Below, piece by piece: positions 32,722-42,953 of a stretch of DNA of 64,000 bases (position 1 is its first letter; every line of letters starts with the position of its first letter). Below the pieces are notes generated by a model. The model saw only the letters and a program-made list of their open reading frames with translations, had not been told where the DNA came from and made no database searches. Position numbers and translations under genes: made by a program. Source of the stretch: Dyella telluris (lineage in GTDB: Bacteria; Pseudomonadota; Gammaproteobacteria; Xanthomonadales; Rhodanobacteraceae); contig NZ_CP060412.1 of NCBI RefSeq assembly GCF_014297575.1, positions 434,001 through 498,000 on the forward strand, read 5' to 3'.

Positions 32722-33921
32722 TCAGGCCAGTTCTGCAAAGAACGCCTGGATACGTTCCAGCCCGGGCTGCAATTGTGCGGTCGGGCAGGTATAGGAAATG
32801 CGCAGGGCACGCGGCTCGCCGAAAGCCGAGCCCGGCACACAGGCCACGCCCTTGGCTTCCAGCAGCGCCGCGCACAGGTCCACATCGTTGTCGATGCGCG
32901 TGCCGTTGTGGCTCTTGCCGAAGGCAACGGAGATGTCGGGGAACGCATAGAACGCGCCCTGCGGATAGGGGCAGACCACACCGGGAATCGCACGCAGCGC
33001 GTTCACGACCACGTCGCGCTTGCCGGCGAATTCCTTGCACTTGGCTTCCGGCACGTCCTGCGGGCCGGCGAACGCGGCCACGGCGGCGGCCGTGATCACT
33101 TCCGGCACGCTGGTGATGTGGTTGGAATTGAGTGTGGTGATGGCCTTGGCCACGTTCTCGGGGCCCGCGATCAGGCCCACGCGCCAACCCGGCATGCCGT
33201 AGGTCTTGGACACCGAGTCGACGAAGATCTGGCGGTCCTTCAGCTCCGGCTTGATGTGCACGAAGTTGTGGTAGCCGATGCCGTCGAACACCATCGAGTT
33301 GTAGATGTCGTCGGTGATGATCCAGGTGTCCGGATACTTCACCAGCACCTCGGCCAGCGCGGCGATTTCATCGCGCGTATAGACCATGCCCGTGGGGTTG
33401 GACGGGTTGTTGAACAGGAACACTTTCGGCTTGCGCGCCAGCGCGGCATCGAGCTGCGCGGGCGTGAGCTTGTAGTTCTGCTCGGGGCCGCAATGCAGGA
33501 TGTTGGCCTTGGCACCAAGGATGTCGGCGATGTCGCGGTAGGTGGTCCAGAACGGCGCGGCAAAGGCAATTTCATCGCCCTCGTTCAGCAGCGCCTCGCC
33601 CAGGTTGTACAGCACCTGCTTGGCGCCGATGCCGATGGACAGATTGGTACGGCCGTAACCGGTGAAGCCGAGCTTTTCGATGTGGACCAGGAAGGCATCC
33701 AGCAGCGCGTCGGCGCCGCGGTTGCTGCCGTACTGGCCGGAATCATGCTGGAGTGCTTCGCGTGCGGCGGCATACACGTGCTCGCCGGGAAGAAAATTGG
33801 GGACGCCGATGGAGAAGCTGATGATGTCGCGACCGGCAGCCTTGAGCTGCTTGGCCTTTTCGGCGATGACCATGATCGCGCTGGGCTTGGCGCGACCGAC
33901 ACGCTGGGCAAGCTGGGGCAT
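32722..33921 (-). CDS. Class I pyridoxal-phosphate aminotransferase, aspartate aminotransferase-like
   Basis: This 399-residue fold-type I aminotransferase has the PLP-lysine motif SVSKTYGMPGWRVG (K near 239). Upstream blocks are FNNPSNPTGMVY and ITDDIYNSMVFDG, and PYPQGAFYAFPD and RISYTCP follow. The sequence resembles class Ib aspartate aminotransferases (AspB/AatA), which interconvert aspartate and oxaloacetate; aromatic substrates are possible. The start MPQLAQRVGRAKPSAIMVI has GAGGAAGTC upstream. Confidence 0.9.
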   Translation of the reverse strand: MPQLAQRVGRAKPSAIMVIAEKAKQLKAAGRDIISFSIGVPNFLPGEHVYAAAREALQHDSGQYGSNRGADALLDAFLVHIEKLGFTGYGRTNLSIGIGAKQVLYNLGEALLNEGDEIAFAAPFWTTYRDIADILGAKANILHCGPEQNYKLTPAQLDAALARKPKVFLFNNPSNPTGMVYTRDEIAALAEVLVKYPDTWIITDDIYNSMVFDGIGYHNFVHIKPELKDRQIFVDSVSKTYGMPGWRVGLIAGPENVAKAITTLNSNHITSVPEVITAAAVAAFAGPQDVPEAKCKEFAGKRDVVVNALRAIPGVVCPYPQGAFYAFPDISVAFGKSHNGTRIDNDVDLCAALLEAKGVACVPGSAFGEPRALRISYTCPTAQLQPGLERIQAFFAELA

Positions 33922-34184
33922 GACTTCCTCTTGTTCGGGGACAGGCAGCGAAAGACAGCAAACTCGGAAATTTTAGCATGTGGCGGCGCGTCATCCGCCC
34001 CGCCCGCCCTATCGGATGGTCTAACCCCGCCCCCGGAGGTGCGCTGTCATGCCCGCGAGTGCATGATGGACCTGCCAGACCGTCCCACCCGGATGGGGGC
34101 GGACGCATGGCAGGGGCCCGCGGGATGCGGGCCAGCCGTTCGGAACCAGGAAACCTTTCCAACGCTCACCAAGGACATACGCGT

Positions 34185-34442
34185 ATGCATTGGTTATGGG
34201 TAATCATTGTCGGTCTGGTCGTCGGCATCATCGCCAAGGCGGTCACCCCGGGCAAAGAAGCCATGGGTTGGATCATCACCGCCATTCTCGGCATTGCCGG
34301 TTCGTTCATTTCCACCTATGTCGGCGAAAAGCTGGGCTGGTGGCCGGAAGCCGGTTTCATGCACTTCCTGGGCTCGATCCTCGGCGCCGTCGTGCTGCTG
34401 GTGATCTATCACGCCCTGTTCCGCCGCGGCGCCACCTCGTAG
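34185..34442 (+). CDS. GlsB/YeaQ/YmgE-family stress-associated membrane protein
   Basis: The 85-residue product has three hydrophobic segments (LWVIIVGLVVGIIAKAV, WIITAILGIAGSFISTYV, FLGSILGAVVLLVIYHALF) and the family's glycine spacing (GLVVGIIA, PGKEAMGW). These transglycosylase-associated-named proteins sit in the inner membrane and are often stress-induced; their function is unknown. The start MHWLWVII has AAGGACATACGC upstream. A terminator follows. Confidence 0.93.
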   Translation: MHWLWVIIVGLVVGIIAKAVTPGKEAMGWIITAILGIAGSFISTYVGEKLGWWPEAGFMHFLGSILGAVVLLVIYHALFRRGATS

Positions 34443-34451
34443 CGCCCGTTA

Positions 34452-34478
34452 CCCGGCGGTGCCTTGCGCACCGCCGGG
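34452..34478 (+). terminator. Terminator after the YeaQ-like gene
   Basis: A perfect 11-bp stem (CCCGGCGGTGC) with a 5-nt loop is followed by CTTTT. It may serve both convergent genes. Confidence 0.85.
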
Positions 34479-34490
34479 CTTTTGCCGCCC

Positions 34491-34922
34491 TCAGGCGGTT
34501 TTGTTGCCACCGAGCAGCTTGCCCGCCAGCGAGGCGAGCGAACCCAGGTCGAAACCACCCTGGCCCTGCTCCGGCACCTGGCCATCGGGGGTCAGATGGT
34601 CCACCGCATGCGGCAGCACCTGCGAGAGCTGGCCGATCAGCTGGTTCTGGTCCACGCCCAGCTTGCCGGCGGCTTCCTGCAGCACCGAACCGAGGCCACC
34701 GTTCTGCAGCGCCTGGCCCAGCTGTTCACCGGACACCTGCTGGTTGGTGCCCGAGCCGACCCACGACTGCACCGCATCGCCCAGCCCGTGCTGCTGCAGC
34801 ATGGACACCAGACCCTGCACGCCGCCCGCCTTGTCGATCAACTGGCCGGCGATGGCCACCAGGGAAGAACCGCCAGCCGAATTGGCCTGGGCACCACCGA
34901 GCAGATCATTGAGGAAGGACAT
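34491..34922 (-). CDS. YidB/DUF937-family protein
   Basis: The 143-residue product has no signal peptide. It starts MSFLNDLLGGAQ and is rich in Gly and Gln; YidB-type blocks are LGQALQNGGLGSVLQEAAGKLG and the HAVDHLTPDGQVP segment near the C-terminus. The function of the family is unknown. The start at 34922 has AGGAGAGGTAACC upstream, better than an upstream extension. It is convergent with the YeaQ-like gene. Confidence 0.88.
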   Translation of the reverse strand: MSFLNDLLGGAQANSAGGSSLVAIAGQLIDKAGGVQGLVSMLQQHGLGDAVQSWVGSGTNQQVSGEQLGQALQNGGLGSVLQEAAGKLGVDQNQLIGQLSQVLPHAVDHLTPDGQVPEQGQGGFDLGSLASLAGKLLGGNKTA

Positions 34923-35027
34923 GGTTACCTCTCCTTGAGTGGGATGACGCACATCGTGCGTGGGGTGGAGCCGTTCGATTCTAGGCCGCTGTTTCGCACA
35001 CCGCCATGACAAAACTCCCAAAGAAAA

Positions 35028-35053
35028 AGCCGCCGTCGACATCGACGGCGGCT
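35028..35053 (-). terminator. Rho-independent terminator of the cyclophilin gene
   Basis: A perfect 12-bp stem (AGCCGCCGTCGA) with a 2-nt spacer (functional loop larger) is followed on the minus strand by CTTTTTCTTTGG, 25 bp after the stop codon. Confidence 0.88.
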
Positions 35054-35078
35054 CTTCACGCAATCACCACGAACAGGA

Positions 35079-35588
35079 TCAGCCGCGCTCGTCGAGCACC
35101 GCGTTCCATTCCTTCACGCGATCGGCCTGCGCGGCCAGCAGCGCGTCGACGTCGCCTTCCACGGTGACCTTTTCGATCACGTCGCCCTGGCGGATGGCGT
35201 CGACCACGGCCTGGTCTTCCGCGCCGAGGATTTCGCCGAACACGCTGTGCTTGCCGTCCAGCCACGGCGTGGCGCCATGGGTGATGAAGAACTGGCTGCC
35301 GTTGGTGCGCGGACCGGCGTTGGCCATGGACAGCACGCCCGGCTTGTCATGACGCAGCGAGGGGTTGAACTCGTCCTCGAAGCGGTAGCCCGGGCCACCG
35401 CGACCGCTGCCTTCCGGGCAACCGCCCTGGATCATGAAGTCGGCGATGACGCGGTGGAACGCGAGGCCATCGTAGTAGCCGCGACGCGCCAGGTTGACGA
35501 AGCTGGCCACGGTCACCGGGGTCTTGTCGTCGTGCAGACGCAGGTGGATGGGACCGCGGTTGGTGGTCATGGTGACGTTGATGGTCAT
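35079..35588 (-). CDS. Peptidyl-prolyl cis-trans isomerase, cyclophilin type
   Basis: The 169-residue cytoplasmic cyclophilin catalyses proline isomerisation during folding. The active-site blocks are [36 protein letters not shown] and HSVFGEILG. There is no signal peptide, so this is PpiB-like. The start [18 protein letters not shown] has GGATTCCCTG upstream. It ends in a strong terminator. Confidence 0.96.
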   Translation of the reverse strand: MTINVTMTTNRGPIHLRLHDDKTPVTVASFVNLARRGYYDGLAFHRVIADFMIQGGCPEGSGRGGPGYRFEDEFNPSLRHDKPGVLSMANAGPRTNGSQFFITHGATPWLDGKHSVFGEILGAEDQAVVDAIRQGDVIEKVTVEGDVDALLAAQADRVKEWNAVLDERG

Positions 35589-35707
35589 CAGGGAATCCTT
35601 CGTTCGCAAAAGCCGGGCGCAACCACAGGCGCCCCGCGGGGCGGCAAGGATACCCCAGCCGGCGTGACAGGCCGATCCCCCTGAATACGGCACGCCATGC
35701 GCCGTAC

Positions 35708-37468
35708 CTAGACCGGCCCGGGTGTCCAGGTGGCTGGCAGATCCAGCGCCTCCCGGGTCAGGGTGCCGGTACCGCGCGACCTGGGCGCCGGCGTGGGCAC
35801 CCTCACCGGCCACGGGGCTCCCTCATATAAGTGTGCCCAGAGGCGATCCAGTGCGGCATAGCCGTAGGGCAGCAGTGGAACGTGCCGGTCTCCGAAACCG
35901 GGAATGGCGAGGAAGGCATCGAAATGCTGGGCGCCGGGCACCTTCCAGTACAGCGGTCGCCCGCCGCCGGCCCGGAGCCAGGCCACGTAGGGCTCGGAAG
36001 TGAACGAGGCGGGCAGCAGGCCATCGTCAGCGCCATGCACGACCCAGAGCGGCAGACTGGCCCGCGGCTGCTTCACCGTCGTTGCCGCCACGCCATCGCG
36101 CAACGCCTGGGTGCTCGCATCCTTGTCCTCCCAGAGCGTCCGCAGGCAAAGAGCGCCCGGCAAGCTCGCATCGGCCGAGTGATCCATCCCGCCGGACAGG
36201 CCCACGCCCTGCCCGGGTGGAATGCCCGACGCATCCGTCCACCAGCTGGCCCTGATCACGGGGTCGATAGCCCCCGATCCGCCATAGCGGAATCCGCAGG
36301 GCATCTCGTCCGGGCCGCGCCGCATATAAGCCGATGCGTAGCCGGCGGTAATGGCACGCCACAGGTCCAGCGCCGTGGTGGAAGCGGCCGTAGCCATGAC
36401 TTCATCCGTCCAGCCGCTGGCACGCAGGCGTTCATGGGCTTCCGCGGCCTGCCCGGCAAGGTGCGCGGCACTAAGTAGGCCGCGTTCGTGGAGTTGGTGG
36501 CAACGCTGCACCCATGAAGGCGGCACCTCGCCTTGCGGGGTACGCGCCATCGGCGTGCTGTCAAAACGAGCGTCCGCCAGCGCGCAGGGCAGCCAGATCG
36601 AGGCTTCCGTGGCGTAGTCGAACAAGGCTCGGCCCTGCCCCGGCACGAGCACATTGGGTTCCAGCGCCACCACACCGGCCAGCAGGTGTCCGTCATCCAG
36701 ACCCGCCGCCTGCAGCACCGCCCCGCCACCATTGGAAAGGCCGGTGGCGATGATGCGGGTGTTCTGGGCCGTGAAAGGCGCCAGCTCGGGAAATGCGCGA
36801 TCCAGCATGGCCAGGCCGAACTGCGCGGCCTGCAGCACGTGGCGACCCCAGTCCGCTTCGGGGTTGTCCCCGGAATGCAGGTGCTTGATGCCGATGCCAC
36901 CCTGCGCGGAGGCCCGCGGTGGCTCGAATTCCAGCGTCGCGCTGCCGCGCCTGGCGCGCGTACCGTCCAGCGCGACGCCGGTGTCGTCAGCGGGGTCGAA
37001 ATAGCCGCTGCCGGCCCCTTTGTCGGTGTAGGCCACGGCACAGCCGCGGGGCAGCCCCCAGGCACCCGCCAGTGCGATGGCGCCGTAGATGCCGCGGGAC
37101 CCGGACGAGGCCGTCACCACCAGGCAACGATGCGCCGGGCCGAAATGGTCCGGCACCTGCACCAGCACCCGGTGCGGGGACTGCGCCCCGGGAATCCAGG
37201 CAAACGCCTGATACTCCCTCCCGGGAACATCCGGCACCGCCCCGTAGACACGCCCATAACCGCCCAGCGGTCCCAGATCGGCGATGCCTTGCCAGCTGGA
37301 CTGGATCGCCCGCCGCCGCAATTCCGCCGGCGTGGGACGCAGCGGGTGCGCGATGGACGATGGCTCGGCGCCCAACCCGGACTGCCCCAACCCCGCGCTC
37401 AGCAGGTCATCGCCCTGGCGGTGCCCGGTGACGCGCACTTCGCCGCGCAGAAAATCGGGTGCCTGCAT
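35708..37468 (-). CDS. D-(-)-3-hydroxybutyrate oligomer hydrolase
   Basis: The 586-residue protein resembles the 3HBOH family, which degrades oligomers of 3-hydroxybutyrate during PHB mobilisation. Family-type segments are [18 protein letters not shown], the nucleophile elbow [18 protein letters not shown], and [37 protein letters not shown] holds the probable catalytic histidine. The start [15 protein letters not shown] has AAGGAGTCAGGC upstream. Unlike many family members it has no signal peptide, so it is predicted to be cytoplasmic. No PHB synthase or phasin gene is in the window. Confidence 0.85.
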   Translation of the reverse strand: MQAPDFLRGEVRVTGHRQGDDLLSAGLGQSGLGAEPSSIAHPLRPTPAELRRRAIQSSWQGIADLGPLGGYGRVYGAVPDVPGREYQAFAWIPGAQSPHRVLVQVPDHFGPAHRCLVVTASSGSRGIYGAIALAGAWGLPRGCAVAYTDKGAGSGYFDPADDTGVALDGTRARRGSATLEFEPPRASAQGGIGIKHLHSGDNPEADWGRHVLQAAQFGLAMLDRAFPELAPFTAQNTRIIATGLSNGGGAVLQAAGLDDGHLLAGVVALEPNVLVPGQGRALFDYATEASIWLPCALADARFDSTPMARTPQGEVPPSWVQRCHQLHERGLLSAAHLAGQAAEAHERLRASGWTDEVMATAASTTALDLWRAITAGYASAYMRRGPDEMPCGFRYGGSGAIDPVIRASWWTDASGIPPGQGVGLSGGMDHSADASLPGALCLRTLWEDKDASTQALRDGVAATTVKQPRASLPLWVVHGADDGLLPASFTSEPYVAWLRAGGGRPLYWKVPGAQHFDAFLAIPGFGDRHVPLLPYGYAALDRLWAHLYEGAPWPVRVPTPAPRSRGTGTLTREALDLPATWTPGPV

Positions 37469-37730
37469 GCCTGACTCCTTTGAGGTTGCGATGGTCGTTG
37501 CCGATGACGCCGGCAACGGCGCTCGCCACAGTATCCACGGGCAAAGGTGACGGCCCACTCGCCCCATCCCTTCACACGGCCGGCAGCCCGTTTTTTCCCG
37601 GTAAGCATGTGCCGCGGCGCGGATCCCCGCGGGGTGGCGGCCCGTCCGCTTCCGACCGGGTCAGCCGCCGTGCCCCACCCGCCTGAACGAATTTGTTAAG
37701 GCCTTTCAAGCAAGCTGTCACATAACCCCG

Positions 37731-37736
37731 TATAAT
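37731..37736 (+). promoter_or_regulatory. -10 element (TATAAT) in the 327-bp gap upstream of typA
   Basis: A perfect TATAAT is 59 bp before the typA start, in CCCCGTATAATTGTCGGG. No -35 at ideal spacing is clear; TTTCAA at 37704 is 21 bp away. The remainder of the gap (37469-37700) is GC-rich and shows no gene. Confidence 0.5.
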
Positions 37737-37795
37737 TGTCGGGTTACCCCTATAGAAACCTCACGCGACGGCCCCGTGCCGCCCGAGACGACCTC

Positions 37796-39646
37796 ATGTC
37801 CATCGAAAATCTGCGCAATATCGCCATCGTGGCCCACGTTGACCACGGCAAGACCACGCTCGTCGACCAGCTGCTCAAGCAGTCCGGCACCCTCAACGAG
37901 CGCACCGTGCTCGCCGAGCGCGTGATGGACAGCAACGACCAGGAAAAGGAGCGTGGCATCACGATCCTGGCCAAGAACACGGCCATCACCTGGACCGACA
38001 AGAAGACCGACACCAAGAACCGCATCAACATCGTCGACACCCCAGGCCATGCCGACTTCGGCGGCGAAGTGGAGCGCGTGCTGTCGATGGTCGACACGGT
38101 GCTGATCCTGGTCGACGCGATGGACGGCCCGATGCCGCAGACGCGCTTCGTGACCCAGAAGGCCTTCGCCATGGGCTTCAAGCCCATCGTCGTGGTCAAC
38201 AAGGTCGACCGTCCGGGCGCGCGTCCGGAGTGGGTGGTCGAGCAGGTGTGGGATCTGTTTGAAAAGCTCGGCGCCACCGACGAGCAGATGGAATTCCCGA
38301 TCGTTTACGCCTCGGCGCTGAACGGCTACGCCTCGCTGGACGAGAACGCCCGCGAAGGCGACATGACCCCGCTGTACGAAGCGATCATGCAGCACGCGCC
38401 CAAGCCGGACGTGGATCCGGAAGGCGCCTTCCAGATGCGCATCAGCCAGCTGGACTACAACAACTTCGTCGGCGTCATCGGCATTGGCCGCATCCAGCGC
38501 GGCACCCTGAAGAAGGGCATGCCGGTCTCCGTGATCGACCGTGAAGGCAAGAAGCGCCAGGGCAAGATCGGCCAGGTGCTGGGCTTCCTCGGCCTCGAGC
38601 GCATCGAGCAGGACAGCGCCGAAGCCGGCGACATCGTCGCTATCTCGGGCATCCCCGAGCTGACCATTTCCGATACCGTCACCTCGCTGGAAGTGCCCGA
38701 AGCGCTGCCGGCGCTGAGCGTCGACGAGCCGATGATCAGCATGACCTTCCAGGTCAACAACTCGCCGTTCGTCGGCAACAAGGATCTGTCGGGCGGCAAG
38801 TTCCTCACCAGCCGCCAGCTGCGTGAGCGCCTGGATCGCGAGAAGGTGCACAACGTGGCACTGCGCGTGGAAGACGGCTCCGACGCCGACAAGTTCCTGG
38901 TCTCGGGCCGTGGCGAACTGCATCTGTCGGTGCTGATCGAAAACATGCGTCGCGAAGGCTACGAGCTGGCCGTGTCGCGTCCGGAAGTGATCATCAAGGA
39001 AATCGACGGCCAGAAGATGGAGCCGATCGAGCAGCTGGTGGTGGACATCGAAGAGCAGCACCAGGGTGGCGTGATGGAACGCCTGGGCATCCGCAAGGGT
39101 GACCTGAAGAACATGGTGTCGGACGGCAAGGGCCGCGTGCGCCTTGAATACCTGATCCCGGCCCGTGGCCTGATCGGCTTCCAGAACCAGTTCAAGACCC
39201 TCACCCAGGGTTCGGGCCTGCTGTTCCACGTGTTCGACCACTACGGTCCGTACACGCCGGTGGCCATCGCCAAGCGCCTCAACGGCGTGATGATCGCCAA
39301 CGCCGGCGGCACCACCCCAGCCTACTCGCTTGGACCGCTGCAGGATCGCGGCAAGCTGTTCGCCGCCGAAGGTGATTCGGTGTACGAAGGCCAGCTGATC
39401 GGCATTCACGCCAAGGACAACGACCTCACCGTCAACGCCATCAAGCCCAAGCCGCTGACCAACATGCGCGCCTCGGGCAAGGACGATGCGATCCAGCTCA
39501 CCCCGGCGACCAAGTTCTCGCTGGAGCAGGCACTGGACTTCATCGACGACGACGAGCTGGTCGAAGTCACGCCGAAGGAAATCCGCATGCGCAAGAAGCA
39601 CCTGACGGAAAACGACCGCAAGAAGGCTTCGCGCGGCGTCAACTGA
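37796..39646 (+). CDS. typA: Ribosome-associated GTPase TypA/BipA
   Basis: This 616-residue translational GTPase assists 50S assembly and stress responses. The G-motifs are [13 protein letters not shown] (13-25), [20 protein letters not shown] and [13 protein letters not shown]. The later BipA-specific part includes [38 protein letters not shown] and [14 protein letters not shown] near the end. The start [18 protein letters not shown] is the family start; an upstream in-frame methionine adds non-conserved residues. Confidence 0.97.
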   Translation: MSIENLRNIAIVAHVDHGKTTLVDQLLKQSGTLNERTVLAERVMDSNDQEKERGITILAKNTAITWTDKKTDTKNRINIVDTPGHADFGGEVERVLSMVDTVLILVDAMDGPMPQTRFVTQKAFAMGFKPIVVVNKVDRPGARPEWVVEQVWDLFEKLGATDEQMEFPIVYASALNGYASLDENAREGDMTPLYEAIMQHAPKPDVDPEGAFQMRISQLDYNNFVGVIGIGRIQRGTLKKGMPVSVIDREGKKRQGKIGQVLGFLGLERIEQDSAEAGDIVAISGIPELTISDTVTSLEVPEALPALSVDEPMISMTFQVNNSPFVGNKDLSGGKFLTSRQLRERLDREKVHNVALRVEDGSDADKFLVSGRGELHLSVLIENMRREGYELAVSRPEVIIKEIDGQKMEPIEQLVVDIEEQHQGGVMERLGIRKGDLKNMVSDGKGRVRLEYLIPARGLIGFQNQFKTLTQGSGLLFHVFDHYGPYTPVAIAKRLNGVMIANAGGTTPAYSLGPLQDRGKLFAAEGDSVYEGQLIGIHAKDNDLTVNAIKPKPLTNMRASGKDDAIQLTPATKFSLEQALDFIDDDELVEVTPKEIRMRKKHLTENDRKKASRGVN

Positions 39647-39671
39647 TCGCTTAGCTTCCTGCGTTGAAATC

Positions 39672-39703
39672 AAAAGGCCAGGTTCTTCGGAACCTGGCCT
39701 TTT
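39672..39703 (+). terminator. Rho-independent terminator of typA
   Basis: A perfect 14-bp stem AAAAGGCCAGGTTC with a TTCG tetraloop is followed by TTTCGTG. Confidence 0.95.
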
Positions 39704-39901
39704 TCGTGTCCGCGTGCCGCAGGGACGCGGCCATCCCGCGCATGACGCCACAAGGGAAAGCTACAGGCCGCACGGCAAAGCGGCGACTTCGCGCTCGATC
39801 TCGGAAACCTACGATGACGTGTTGCAGCTGTCGCCGCGGGCATCTCTCGCCGGAATGCACGCCGACAGCCCGTCCTGTCACGTCTTTTCCCAGGAGTCGC
39901 C

Positions 39902-40348
39902 ATGAAAATACGCCGCACCCTTGCCGCCATCACCGCCATCGCCCTGCTCGGCGCATGCGCCAACACACCCGCCGGCTCGTCCACCGGCGCCACGGAGATC
40001 CGTGCCGGCGTGATCGAGCAGATCAGCAACGTGCAGATCCAGACCAATCACCACACTGGCGTGGGTGCCGTGGTGGGCGGCGCCGTCGGCCTGGGCGTCG
40101 GCAGCCTGATCGGCGGTGGCACTGGGCGCGACGTGGCCATGGTGCTGGGCGCCGTGGGCGGCGCAGTGGCCGGCAACGAGGTACAGAAACACTACGACAA
40201 GCCCGTGGCTGGCCAGCAGATCATCGTGCGCCTGAAGAACGGCGTGCTGGTCTCCGTCACCCAGCCGGCCTCGTCAGCGCTCCACACAGGCGAGCGAGTC
40301 TACGTCGAGGGCAACGGAGAGAACGCCCGCGTGGTTGCCTCGCAGTAA
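39902..40348 (+). CDS. Glycine-zipper outer-membrane lipoprotein (SlyB/PcP-like)
   Basis: The 148-residue product has lipobox LLGAC (C19) after MKIRRTLAAITAI. A glycine-zipper 2TM segment (GVGAVVGGAVGLGVGSLIGG and VLGAVGGAVAGNEVQ, about 52-98) leads to a C-terminal beta-rich part (IIVRLKNGVLVSVTQP). SlyB-type proteins stabilise the outer membrane under stress. CAGGAGTCGCC precedes the ATG. A terminator follows at once. Confidence 0.92.
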   Translation: MKIRRTLAAITAIALLGACANTPAGSSTGATEIRAGVIEQISNVQIQTNHHTGVGAVVGGAVGLGVGSLIGGGTGRDVAMVLGAVGGAVAGNEVQKHYDKPVAGQQIIVRLKNGVLVSVTQPASSALHTGERVYVEGNGENARVVASQ

Positions 40349-40380
40349 CCGTCCGCCAACACCGATTTCCCCTGCTGGCA

Positions 40381-40404
40381 AAAGGCCGCCGCAAGGCGGC
40401 CTTT
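40381..40404 (+). terminator. Terminator after the glycine-zipper lipoprotein gene
   Basis: A 10-bp stem AAAGGCCGCC with a GCAA loop continues into CCTTTCTAC. Confidence 0.8.
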
Positions 40405-40476
40405 CTACATTGGGCGGATCATCATGCAAGGCCGGCACGGCATTGCATCGCCCCCCATCCACGTTGCCGCCCCTCG

Positions 40477-41802
40477 ATGCGATTCCAACTCGCCACCACC
40501 GCAGCATGCCTGTTGTCCGCCACGTGCATGCTCCACGCCGACGAACCCAGCCTGTTCGTACCGCAGTGGCTGGGCGCGCAATACACCTTCGTCGACCAGC
40601 ACCAGGATTCGCTGCACTCGCCCTACTCAGGCCCGCTCAGCCTGCACGCGAATGGCGATACCGAACGCTCCCACACCTTCGGCGCGTACTTCGGCGTGCC
40701 GTTGCCAGCGCATCTGCAGTTCTATCTCGACGTGGAAATGTTCAAGGGCGAAGGCGTGTCCGGCGCCACGGGCCTGGGTGGCCTGACCAACGGCGACGTG
40801 ATCCGGGCCGGCTCCAACAACCTGCCCAAGACGCCCTATGTGGCACGCGCCTTCCTTCGTTGGACGCAAGCACTGGGCGATGGAACAACCCACGTGGAGC
40901 GGGCGCAGGATCAACTGCCCGGTGACGAAGCCGACGAACGCGTCGAGGTGAAGCTGGGCAAGATGTCGGTGACCGACGACTTCGACAAGAACCGCTACGC
41001 CGGCAGCACCCGCACCCAGTTCATGAACTGGGCGCTGTTCAACAACACCGCCTGGGATTTCGCTGCCGATACACGCGGCTACACCGACGGCCTGGTGTTG
41101 GCCCTGGTACGCAAGACCTGGAGCCTGCGCTACGGCATCTACCGGATGCCTTATGAAGCCAACGGGCAACGCCTGGTCAACGCGCTGGGGCAATCGCAGA
41201 ACCAGCAGGTCGAGCTGACCCTGCAGCCGCAATCCGATGGCTGGGCACTGCGCTTTCTTGCCTATCGCAACACCGCACGCATGGGCATCTACAGCGATGC
41301 CCTGGCCATTGCCGAAGCCACCGGCCAGCCCCCGGACATCCACGCCGACGACGCACCCGGCCGGCATAAATACGGCTTTGGCATCAACGGCGAACTGCCG
41401 CTCGCCGACCACGGCGACACCGGCCTGTTCATGCGCGCAGGCTGGAACGACGGCCATACCGAATCGTTCGTGTTCACCGAGGTGGATCGCACGATGACCG
41501 CCGGCTTCCAGTTGTCCGGCGTGCACTGGTCGCGCCCTACCGACCACGTCTCGGTGGCCGTCGCGGTCAATGGCCTGTCAGGCGACCATCGCGATTATCT
41601 AGCCGCTGGCGGCAATGGCTTCGTGCTGGGGGATGGCGCACTGAACTACGGCCGTGAACAGATTCTTGAGGCGTACTACAGCTTCACGCCCTTCGCGCAC
41701 TTCACGCTGAGCCCCGACCTGCAACTGGTCCACAACCCGGGCTACAACCGGGACCGCGGCCCGGCGCGATTCGTAGGGTTGCGCGCGCACATCGACATCT
41801 GA
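40477..41802 (+). CDS. Carbohydrate-selective porin, OprB-like
   Basis: The 441-residue exported protein has a signal peptide (to about 21, CMLHA/DEPS). Family features are LGAQYTFVDQHQDSLHSPYS at the mature N-terminus and VKLGKMSVTDDFDKNRYAGS with RTQFMNWALFNNTAWDFAAD in the middle. The C-terminus is FTLSPDLQLVHNPGYNRDRGPARF, and final beta strands end RAHIDI. OprB porins take up sugars across the outer membrane. The ATG at 40477 directly precedes the signal peptide, but its ribosome-binding site is weak. The gene stands alone, without sugar transport genes nearby. Confidence 0.88.
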   Translation: MRFQLATTAACLLSATCMLHADEPSLFVPQWLGAQYTFVDQHQDSLHSPYSGPLSLHANGDTERSHTFGAYFGVPLPAHLQFYLDVEMFKGEGVSGATGLGGLTNGDVIRAGSNNLPKTPYVARAFLRWTQALGDGTTHVERAQDQLPGDEADERVEVKLGKMSVTDDFDKNRYAGSTRTQFMNWALFNNTAWDFAADTRGYTDGLVLALVRKTWSLRYGIYRMPYEANGQRLVNALGQSQNQQVELTLQPQSDGWALRFLAYRNTARMGIYSDALAIAEATGQPPDIHADDAPGRHKYGFGINGELPLADHGDTGLFMRAGWNDGHTESFVFTEVDRTMTAGFQLSGVHWSRPTDHVSVAVAVNGLSGDHRDYLAAGGNGFVLGDGALNYGREQILEAYYSFTPFAHFTLSPDLQLVHNPGYNRDRGPARFVGLRAHIDI

Positions 41803-41814
41803 CGAAACAAAGCG

Positions 41815-42420
41815 TCAGCTGCTTTGCACGCGCTCCAGCGCCGCCACGCGACGCTCCAGGCGCGGGCCGAGATAACAGTGCGAGCCGCACGGCATCAAGC
41901 CGGCGTCGTTGAAGGCCTTCAGGTACCAGGACGGTGCACGCGCGTGGAAGCCATCCATGTCGCCATCGACACCGTCCTTGTTGGTGAACACCTCGAGAAA
42001 GGCCACGCCCTCGAGCATGTCGCTGATGCCTCCAAGGCCCGCGCGGATCTCGGCCGGCTTGAGGTAATGCAGTACGTCGGTACAGACGATGACGTCGAAG
42101 CGGTGATCGAAGCGCAGGTACTCCAGCTGGCCGAAACGCGCCAGGCCGATATTGCGGCTGCGCCCGAAGCGGGACACTGCATACTCGCTTGCCTCCAGCC
42201 CCTGATAATGAAGGCCGGGGCGCAGCTTGAGCAGAGGCGCACGCCATACACCCTCGCCGCAGCCCACGTCGAGCACCGAGCGCACCGGGCGCCCGAGGTA
42301 ATACTCGGCCTGCGCCACCACCATGGCGATCTTGCGGCGCAGTTCGGCCGGCGAGGCCACCGTATGGTCGGGGTGCCGATACCACTTGTCGAAATAGGCG
42401 CGGTCGTAAATCTTGGGCAC
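41815..42420 (-). CDS. SAM-dependent methyltransferase (class I)
   Basis: The 201-residue product starts at GTG (MPKIYDRAYFDKWYR), chosen because CGGAGAG lies 6-7 nt upstream; longer frames lack support. SAM-binding motif I is VLDVGCGEGVWRAPLL (about 49-64), with LEASEYAVSRFGR and FDVIVCTDVLHYL as later motifs. The substrate is unknown. It is convergent with the porin gene, only 12 bp away, without a clear terminator. Confidence 0.82.
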   Translation of the reverse strand: MPKIYDRAYFDKWYRHPDHTVASPAELRRKIAMVVAQAEYYLGRPVRSVLDVGCGEGVWRAPLLKLRPGLHYQGLEASEYAVSRFGRSRNIGLARFGQLEYLRFDHRFDVIVCTDVLHYLKPAEIRAGLGGISDMLEGVAFLEVFTNKDGVDGDMDGFHARAPSWYLKAFNDAGLMPCGSHCYLGPRLERRVAALERVQSS

Positions 42421-42527
42421 AGGTACTCTCCGGCGAAGGCTGAATAGTAGCGCAGCGGCCATGATCACCCGCCCTGAACATGGCTTGCCGCAGGATAAGG
42501 ACGATGGAACCTGGGAGCCGCCCGCCC

Positions 42528-42815
42528 ATGCCCACGATCCACATCCGCATGACCGGTACGCGCGACAGCGCCGATACCCTGCTGACGATCCTGCACGGCA
42601 TCGATGGCATTGAGCACGTCGAGGAGATCGACGATCCCACACTGGACATGAGGGATGACTCCAGTTCCTCGGACCTGATCGACGACAACAGCGCCGAACT
42701 CTTCGTCATAGAAGTGACTGCGCGCGACCTGCTTCACGCCGATGCCGTGCGAGCGGTGGCGGAAGTGGAGGCATCCATGTTGGGCGCCCTGGTGGAATTC
42801 ACCGACGATTTTTGA
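42528..42815 (+). CDS. Conserved small hypothetical protein
   Basis: The 95-residue acidic cytoplasmic protein is MPTIHIRMTGTRDSADTLLT and on. It looks like a single ferredoxin-like (beta-alpha-beta) fold: a beta strand, a helix with LLTILHGIDGIEHVEEID, an Asp/Ser-rich linker, and FVIEVTARDLLHADAVRAVA. The pattern recalls ACT-like domains. The function is unknown. GGAG lies 10 nt before the ATG. Confidence 0.7.
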   Translation: MPTIHIRMTGTRDSADTLLTILHGIDGIEHVEEIDDPTLDMRDDSSSSDLIDDNSAELFVIEVTARDLLHADAVRAVAEVEASMLGALVEFTDDF

Positions 42816-42953
42816 GATCTGCGTCGTCGCCCACTTCGCCACGCAGACAACCTCACATGCAGAGAAGGCTGTTCCTGATCCCGGCCACCCATGCCTGTGG
42901 CCTATGTTCATCACGCGCATCCGCGCTGAACACGGACCAAGAAAGGAGCAGCC

